Positions 5,807 to 10,745 of a DNA stretch of 10,745 bases are shown here, one piece after another; position 1 is the stretch's first letter, and each line of letters opens with the position of its first letter. Position numbers and translations under genes: made by a program. The stretch covers positions 1 through 10,745 of the forward strand of contig DASCNA010000236.1 of NCBI GenBank assembly GCA_036011305.1, written 5' to 3'. Source of the stretch: DASCNA01 sp036011305. GTDB lineage: Bacteria > Verrucomicrobiota > Lentisphaeria > Victivallales > GWF2-38-69. The notes below the pieces were generated by a model, which had not been told where the DNA came from, did no database searches, and saw only the letters and a program-made list of their open reading frames with translations.

Positions 5807-6943
5807 ATGCAGGTGCAATTATTAGATGTAAGAGCTCAATATAATGAGAATAATTTGAGAGAAGAAGTAATGCCTTTAATTGACGAAATATGCAGTAACC
5901 AAGCATTCGTAGGAGGTAAAAAAATTGAAGATTTCGAAGCTGCAATTGCTGAATACTGCGGATGCAAATATGCTTGTGGAGTCTCTTCCGGTTCAGATGC
6001 TCTTATTATATCATTAATGGTTGAAGGTATCGGAGCTGGAGATGAAGTAATAACAAGTCCATTTACTTTTTTTGCTACTGTAGGTGCAATTTGGAGAGTC
6101 GGAGCTAAACCTGTATTTGTAGATATTGATCCTGATGATTTTAATATTGATCCTGACTTAATCGAATCCAAAATTACTTCTAATACAAAAGCTATAATGC
6201 CTGTTCACCTTTACGGGCAAATGGCTAAGATGGATAAAATTATGGCAATTGCCAAGAAACATAATCTTATCGTTATTGAAGATGCAGCACAGGCTATTGG
6301 CTCTGAATATTTAAATAGAAGAGCAGGAAGCTATGGTGATTTCGGCTGTTTTTCTTTTTATCCAAGTAAAAATCTGGGTGCATTTGGAGATGCAGGTATT
6401 GTTACTACAAATGATGAAGAAAGATATGAAAAACTAAAAATGTTCCGTAATCATGGAGCAGACCCAAAATCAAGATATATGCATAAATTTGTTGGTGGTA
6501 ACTTTAGACTGGATGCTCTTCAGGCTGCAATCCTTCATGTTAAGTTAAAACATTTAGATAAATGGAGTGGTGCCAGGCAAAATAATGCAGAGGAATATAA
6601 AAAATTATTTGCCGCTTCCAACATTGGAGACAAAGTCAAATTACCTGTAACAACAGAAGGTTCAACCAGACATATTTATAACCAGTACTGTATACTTGTT
6701 GAAGACGGAAAAAGAGATGCACTTCAAGCCGCTCTTGGAAAAGCAGGTATTGGATCAGCTGTTTATTATCCTTTATCACTTCATTTACAGGATTGCTTTG
6801 CAGATCTGGGTCACAAAGAAGGTGATTTCCCAATAAGCGAAGAGATGTCTAAAAAAATATTGGCTTTGCCAATCTATCCTGAAGCTACAAGTGAGCAGAG
6901 AAAAATTGTTGTTTCAGAAATCGAAAAATTCTTACTGGGTTAA
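5807..6943 (+). CDS. DegT/DnrJ/EryC1/StrS-family sugar aminotransferase
   Basis: PLP-dependent enzyme of the family that transfers an amino group, usually from glutamate, to a keto group on a nucleotide-linked sugar. The 378-residue length is typical. Visible features are the PLP-phosphate site SSGSDAL (60-66), the cofactor-stacking region SPFTFFATVGA (84-94), EDAAQAIGSEY (158-168) with the PLP-pyridine Asp159, and the Schiff-base lysine K188 in SFYPSKNLGAFGDAG, followed by FRNHG and GGNFRLDALQAAIL. It is the first gene of a lipid A/outer-membrane operon, 5 bases before the msbA-like gene. A role in an amino sugar of lipid A, LPS or a surface glycan is therefore likely. GnnB (UDP-GlcNAc3N synthesis) is one candidate, WbpE/WlbC-like or FdtB-like enzymes are others. 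The substrate cannot be fixed from sequence. Confidence 0.92.
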   Translation: MQVQLLDVRAQYNENNLREEVMPLIDEICSNQAFVGGKKIEDFEAAIAEYCGCKYACGVSSGSDALIISLMVEGIGAGDEVITSPFTFFATVGAIWRVGAKPVFVDIDPDDFNIDPDLIESKITSNTKAIMPVHLYGQMAKMDKIMAIAKKHNLIVIEDAAQAIGSEYLNRRAGSYGDFGCFSFYPSKNLGAFGDAGIVTTNDEERYEKLKMFRNHGADPKSRYMHKFVGGNFRLDALQAAILHVKLKHLDKWSGARQNNAEEYKKLFAASNIGDKVKLPVTTEGSTRHIYNQYCILVEDGKRDALQAALGKAGIGSAVYYPLSLHLQDCFADLGHKEGDFPISEEMSKKILALPIYPEATSEQRKIVVSEIEKFLLG

Positions 6944-6948
6944 ACTAT

Positions 6949-8931
6949 ATGAGGAAATCCAACTTCAAAAGACAATCGTACAGAAGGTTGTTTGCCTATG
7001 TAAAACCATATAAAACAATTCTGATAATTGGTATTATTTTGGGTATTATGACAGGAGGCTTTTTTGGTGCAAGCTTTTTTTGGCTGAAAGGTTTTGTCCA
7101 GCCATTTCAAAAGCAGGCCCCTGCTAAAGTTGCTCAGGCTGTTGGAGTTTCAAGTAGTGGTCTTGGTGATAAAATATACAAATTAGAAAATGTAAAAAAA
7201 GTATCTATTGAAAATAGTTCGAATAATTCTTTAGGTAAAAAAGCCTATAATTCTAAATTAAGCAGTAGTGAAACTAAGCAGATTGACAGTGTATTAAGTT
7301 ATGCCAAGGCATTAGGAATACCTATGGAAAATGAGGCAGGCAGACTTACTCTGTTAGGCCTGTTGCTTTTTGTTGGAAGTTTTGCCTTAATGTGGTTTTT
7401 TAAAGCATTAGCGGTATATGGTAATGCATTATGTATGCGCTGGGTAGGTAACCGTGTAGTTACTGATATGCGGAATCAAGTTTTTGAAAAACTTACCAAT
7501 CAATCTTTATCTTTTTACGGTAAGGTTGATATGGGGCAGTTGATAAGCAGGGTTATGCAGGATACAGATGTGATTCAGGGGGCTGTATCTAATAATATTG
7601 CTTCTCTGACAAGTATGCCGTTTCAGATATTAGGTAGTGTAGGTTTTATTGTTATTGCCAGCATAAGCAATGATAATTTTGTATTGCTGTTTATTATGTT
7701 GGCAGCAGGATTTTTAATGATGCTTCCAATAATACTTGTTGGTAAGAAAGTCAGAAAAATTTATAAAACATCTCTTCATAGAGTTTCATATGTTTTTTCA
7801 AGAATGCATGAAGTCTTTACAGGGATCATTCTTGTAAAAGCTTCATTTACAGAAAAAGAAGAATTTAATAAGTTCAGGGAAGTTAATGAAAAATATTTTC
7901 ATACATTAATTAAAGCATTGAAGACTCAGTTGATGATGAGTCCTCTGACAGAACTGCTTGGGGTTTGTGCTATTGCTATTTTCTTTGTATATGCTTATTT
8001 AGATAATATATCACTAGCTGATATTATAGTGCTAATAGTTCCTGCACTATTGATGTATCAACCTATCAAAGCTCTGGCTAAAGTTAATAACGGTATTCAA
8101 AAATGTATGTCTGGTGCTGATAGATATTTTGATTTAATAGACACTGATACTTCAATAAAAGAGATAGATAATCCTGCTAGGATTTACGAATTTAAAGACA
8201 AAATTGTGTTTGATCATGTGAGTTTTGATTATGATTCTAATATAAGTGTTTTAAAAGAAGTTAATTTAACTTTGGGAAAAGGTAAGATGGTCGCTGTAGT
8301 TGGCGAAACTGGATCAGGCAAAACAACGGTAGCCAACCTTATTGCAAGGTTCTATGATGCAAGTTCAGGCAAAGTAACTATTGACGGCGTTGATGTAAAA
8401 GATCTAAAAATTAAAGATTTGAGAAGTCTGATTGGTGTAGTTACACAAAATACTATTCTCTTCAATGATACAATAAAAAGTAATATAGCTTATGGTAACA
8501 ATGATGCGACAATAGAAGAAATTGAAAATGCAGCCAAACAAGCTAACGCTCATAAATTTATTGTTGATGGTAATCATGAAAGCGGTTATGATACAGTAGT
8601 AGGAGAAAAAGGATTTTTGTTAAGCGGTGGAGAAAAACAGCGTATTGCAATTGCAAGAGCAATATTAAGAAATCCTCCAATACTTATTCTTGATGAGGCT
8701 ACTAGCGCATTAGATACTGTCACTGAGAGATTAGTGCAGGATGCATTGAATAATTTAATGCAGAACCGTACTGTATTTGCTATTGCTCACCGTTTAAGTA
8801 CAATTCAACATGCAGATACAATCATTGTATTGGACAAAGGTAGAATTGTCGAAAGTGGAACGCATGAAGAGCTAATGGCTATTCCTGACGGTTATTATAA
8901 ATATCTGCATGAAATCCAGTTTGATAAATAA
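6949..8931 (+). CDS. msbA: MsbA-like ABC exporter (fused permease and ATPase)
   Basis: Half-transporter of the inner membrane, likely a homodimer flipping lipid A-core or another lipid. A membrane domain (about 1-390) precedes a nucleotide-binding domain with Walker A GETGSGKTT (452-460), Q-loop Q500, signature LSGGE (558-562), Walker B ILILDE (catalytic E583) and H-loop H614, all intact. At 660 residues it is about 80 longer than E. coli MsbA. The excess lies between the first helix (about 22-46) and the second (132-155), a hydrophilic Ser/Lys/Asn-rich loop on the extracytoplasmic side. It begins 5 bases after the aminotransferase stop, with only a poor ribosome binding site, which suggests coupling. 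lpxD two genes downstream supports a lipid A substrate, but other lipid or glycolipid exporters share this architecture. Confidence 0.88.
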   Translation: MRKSNFKRQSYRRLFAYVKPYKTILIIGIILGIMTGGFFGASFFWLKGFVQPFQKQAPAKVAQAVGVSSSGLGDKIYKLENVKKVSIENSSNNSLGKKAYNSKLSSSETKQIDSVLSYAKALGIPMENEAGRLTLLGLLLFVGSFALMWFFKALAVYGNALCMRWVGNRVVTDMRNQVFEKLTNQSLSFYGKVDMGQLISRVMQDTDVIQGAVSNNIASLTSMPFQILGSVGFIVIASISNDNFVLLFIMLAAGFLMMLPIILVGKKVRKIYKTSLHRVSYVFSRMHEVFTGIILVKASFTEKEEFNKFREVNEKYFHTLIKALKTQLMMSPLTELLGVCAIAIFFVYAYLDNISLADIIVLIVPALLMYQPIKALAKVNNGIQKCMSGADRYFDLIDTDTSIKEIDNPARIYEFKDKIVFDHVSFDYDSNISVLKEVNLTLGKGKMVAVVGETGSGKTTVANLIARFYDASSGKVTIDGVDVKDLKIKDLRSLIGVVTQNTILFNDTIKSNIAYGNNDATIEEIENAAKQANAHKFIVDGNHESGYDTVVGEKGFLLSGGEKQRIAIARAILRNPPILILDEATSALDTVTERLVQDALNNLMQNRTVFAIAHRLSTIQHADTIIVLDKGRIVESGTHEELMAIPDGYYKYLHEIQFDK

Positions 8932-8953
8932 TTAAATTTTTTGACAAATTTAA
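8932..8953 (+). repeat. A/U hairpin before the ompH ribosome binding site
   Basis: TTAAATTT (8932-8939) and AAATTTAA (8946-8953) are exact reverse complements around a 6-base loop. The hairpin starts directly after the transporter stop codon and its 3' arm overlaps the first bases of the AAAGGA ribosome binding site (8952-8957). It could modestly limit ompH translation. The stem has no G/C pair, so it is weak. Confidence 0.3.
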
Positions 8954-8964
8954 AGGAATTATTA

Positions 8965-9552
8965 ATGATTCATATAAAGAAGCAAATAACTTTTATTTCA
9001 ATCATATTTTTATTAACGCCTGTTTTTCTCTCAGCAGCACAGAAAATAGGAGTTGTAAATATGGAAAAACTTTTTACTAATTATTATAAAACTAAACTTG
9101 CAGATGCAAAAATTAAGAATCAAACTGAAATATATAGAAAATACCTTGCTTCATTAAATGACTCTAAAAATAAACTGCAACAGGAATTTGTTGAGTTAAG
9201 GGATGCTTCTCAAAATATAGCTTATAGTGATATAGAAAGAGAAAATAAAAGGATTGAAGCTCAAAATAAATACCGTCAACTTCAGGCAAAAAATGCTGAA
9301 ATTCAGCAATATAATGAACAGAAGAAACAGCAGTTATTTGGTGAATATGAAAAAATTAGAGATAAATTAGTTGGCGAAATTGAAGTTGTAGTAAAAAATA
9401 TTGCTAAACGTGAACATTTTACTGTCATATATGACAATTCAGGGAATACCATGAACAATATTCCTGTTGTTGTATATTATGACTCAAGTATAGATATAAC
9501 AGCAAAAGTTTCAAAAGAATTAAATCTTGGAAATGAAAACATAAATCCGTAA
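8965..9552 (+). CDS. OmpH/Skp-family periplasmic chaperone
   Basis: Periplasmic protein of the Skp family, which binds unfolded outer-membrane proteins on their way to the BAM complex. With ATG 8965 the product has 195 residues: a signal peptide (MIHIKK, then a hydrophobic run to about residue 21, cleavage near SAA/QK at 25-26), the family start KIGVVNMEKLFTNY, long helices rich in Gln, Lys and Glu (about 45-145) that would form the coiled-coil tentacles, and a closing strand region (FTVIYDNSGN, VVVYYDSSIDIT). An in-frame TTG at 8941 would extend it by eight residues. I rejected it because AAAGGA (8952-8957) sits 7 bases before ATG 8965 and the signal peptide then starts properly. It lies 16 bases before lpxD, the classical skp-lpxD order. 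Confidence 0.92.
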   Translation: MIHIKKQITFISIIFLLTPVFLSAAQKIGVVNMEKLFTNYYKTKLADAKIKNQTEIYRKYLASLNDSKNKLQQEFVELRDASQNIAYSDIERENKRIEAQNKYRQLQAKNAEIQQYNEQKKQQLFGEYEKIRDKLVGEIEVVVKNIAKREHFTVIYDNSGNTMNNIPVVVYYDSSIDITAKVSKELNLGNENINP

Positions 9553-9568
9553 ATTTGTCGAGGAAAAT

Positions 9569-10627
9569 ATGAAAAAACTATCTGTAGAAGAGTTATCTAA
9601 AATGCTGAACGCAGAAGTTTTAGGTAAAAAAGATATTTATGTCACAGGAGTTAATACTTTAGGAGATGCTGAGGAAACTGATGTTTCTTTTCTTAGTAAC
9701 CAAAAGTACTATAATATGCTTGATACAACAAGAGCTGCAGTTGTTTTGGTAGCAAAAGACATAGATAAAAATGTAGTTGAAGGTAAAACTTGGCTCTTAT
9801 GTGACAGCCCTAATATTTCTTTTTCAAAAGTTGTAGATTACTTTGCTCCTCCAGCTCCTGAATATAAACCTGGAATTCATCCCTCTGCAATAATTGACAA
9901 GAGTGCTTTAATAGATTCATCATGTCATATTGGACCTAATGTTGTGATTGAGAAAGATGTTGTGATTAAACCTAAGACAATAATTTTATCCGGAGTATTT
10001 ATTGGAGAAAATTCAAAAATTGGCAGAGAATGTCTTATTTATCAGAATACTGTAATGAGAGAAAGAACTGAAATTGGCAATAATGCAATTATACATAGTA
10101 ATGTTAGTATTGGAGCTGACGGATTTGGATACGAAGCTACTCCTTTTGGTATTGTTAAAATACCTCAGGTAGGATATGTTAAAATTGAAGATGAAGTTGA
10201 GATTGGTTCAAATTCTACTATTGATAGAGGGCGTTTCGGGAAAACATGGATAAAATCTGGTGTAAAGTTAGATGACCAGGTGCATGTTGCTCATAATGTT
10301 GTCGTAAGTGAATTTTCTATGCTGATAGGGCAGTGCGGAGTTGCTGGCAGCAGTAAAATAGGTCAGGGTGTAATAATAGCAGCGCAAGCTGGTATCAGTC
10401 ATCATCTTAATGTCGGCAGTGGAGCTAAAATTGCGGGTCAGGCAGGTGTAACTAAAGATGTGCCGGAAGGCGGTGTGTATGCTGGTACTACAGCTGAACC
10501 TGTTAGAGAGTTTATGGCAAGATCTGCTTTACCAAGGACAGTTAAAAAACTAAAAGGACAAATTAAAGATTTAGAATCTATAGTTACTGAATTAAAGAAA
10601 GAAGTTGATATTCTCAAAAATAAATAA
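9569..10627 (+). CDS. lpxD: UDP-3-O-acylglucosamine N-acyltransferase
   Basis: Cytoplasmic trimeric enzyme of lipid A synthesis that transfers a hydroxyacyl chain from acyl carrier protein to the 2-amino group of UDP-3-O-acyl-glucosamine. The 352-residue product has the N-terminal uridine-binding LpxD domain (about 1-100, with VTGVNTLGDA and VSFLSNQKY), a left-handed beta-helix of hexapeptide repeats (about 103-300), and a C-terminal helix with coiled-coil character (about 322-352). The catalytic histidine is H242 in HVAHNVVV (equivalent to E. coli H239). H279 in GISHHLNVG matches E. coli H276. Length is close to E. coli LpxD (341). GAGGA at 9560-9564 serves ATG 9569. Presence of this gene shows that the organism makes lipid A. 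Confidence 0.97.
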   Translation: MKKLSVEELSKMLNAEVLGKKDIYVTGVNTLGDAEETDVSFLSNQKYYNMLDTTRAAVVLVAKDIDKNVVEGKTWLLCDSPNISFSKVVDYFAPPAPEYKPGIHPSAIIDKSALIDSSCHIGPNVVIEKDVVIKPKTIILSGVFIGENSKIGRECLIYQNTVMRERTEIGNNAIIHSNVSIGADGFGYEATPFGIVKIPQVGYVKIEDEVEIGSNSTIDRGRFGKTWIKSGVKLDDQVHVAHNVVVSEFSMLIGQCGVAGSSKIGQGVIIAAQAGISHHLNVGSGAKIAGQAGVTKDVPEGGVYAGTTAEPVREFMARSALPRTVKKLKGQIKDLESIVTELKKEVDILKNK

Positions 10628-10629
10628 TA

Positions 10630-10745
10630 ATGAAAAAAACTTCATTTACTCCTTTAATAATATTTCTTTTTATCGTTGTTTTAGGTACATTTTTATTGGT
10701 TAACTGGGGTTTTTTTTATCCTTCAGTCAAATCTAATAAAGTTAA
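10630..10745 (+). CDS. Partial N-terminus of a membrane-anchored protein
   Basis: An open frame starts at ATG 10630, 2 bases after lpxD, and runs off the window edge. The 38 complete codons encode a short basic start (MKKTSF), one hydrophobic helix (about residues 8-26) and then NWGFFYPSVKSNKV, so a signal anchor or uncleaved signal peptide. No clear ribosome binding site is visible in the AT-rich end of lpxD, so coupling to lpxD is likely. In many diderms lpxC/fabZ/lpxA follow lpxD. This start is not that of any of them, and I cannot name the family from so little sequence. Confidence 0.6.
   Translation, partial: MKKTSFTPLIIFLFIVVLGTFLLVNWGFFYPSVKSNKV

Noticed and set aside
8941..8964. TTG start at 8941 for the OmpH-like protein
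   Set aside because: The extra eight residues precede an ideal signal peptide start, and the AAAGGA ribosome binding site would lie inside the coding region. ATG 8965 fits better.
8941..8969. Perfect -35 hexamer TTGACA at 8941-8946 with AATGAT 17 bases later, a possible promoter for ompH
   Set aside because: The -10 match is poor and overlaps the ompH start codon, so a transcript from it would begin inside the gene. TTGACA is more simply part of the loop of the hairpin at 8932-8953.
1..10745. CRISPR arrays, tRNA or rRNA genes, transposases and phage genes
   Set aside because: I looked for spaced repeats, tRNA T-arm-like sequences and mobile-element proteins on both strands and saw none.

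Overview
The window is AT-rich DNA from a Gram-negative (diderm) bacterium. LpxD, an MsbA-type ABC transporter and an OmpH/Skp-type periplasmic chaperone together imply an outer membrane with lipid A. Gene content and low G+C would fit a PVC-group lineage such as Lentisphaerae/Victivallales. A Vampirovibrionia-like or other AT-rich gut lineage cannot be excluded. The assignment is inference, because no rRNA or lineage-specific marker is present.

Layout. Positions 199-2885 (+) hold housekeeping genes: tpiA, secG, rpmA (without its usual partner rplU in front) and obgE. An intrinsic terminator lies between rpmA and obgE. Positions 2888-4819 (-) hold a compact five-gene operon led by mraZ, in the place where a division/cell-wall (dcw) cluster would be expected. 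It has been strongly altered: mraZ is followed by two small unrecognised ORFs instead of rsmH, then by a small single-pass membrane protein in the ftsL position. Last comes a class B penicillin-binding protein that ends exactly where its transpeptidase domain should begin. Upstream of mraZ are four 10-bp-spaced TGG repeats, which look like a MraZ operator, overlapping a promoter. An unrecognised helical protein (5009-5608, -) lies upstream of mraZ on the same strand.

Positions 5807-10745 (+) form an envelope operon: a DegT/DnrJ-family sugar aminotransferase, an MsbA-like lipid exporter with an enlarged extracytoplasmic loop, an OmpH/Skp-like chaperone, lpxD, and the start of another membrane-anchored protein cut off by the window edge. 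Together these would serve the making and export of lipid A or surface sugars and the assembly of outer-membrane proteins.

The most unusual part is the mraZ operon: a regulated, tightly spaced set of genes that keeps the membrane and pedestal parts of the septal machinery but, at this locus, no rsmH and no transpeptidase domain. Two ORFs read best with start codons moved inward: tpiA to ATG 199 and ompH to ATG 8965.
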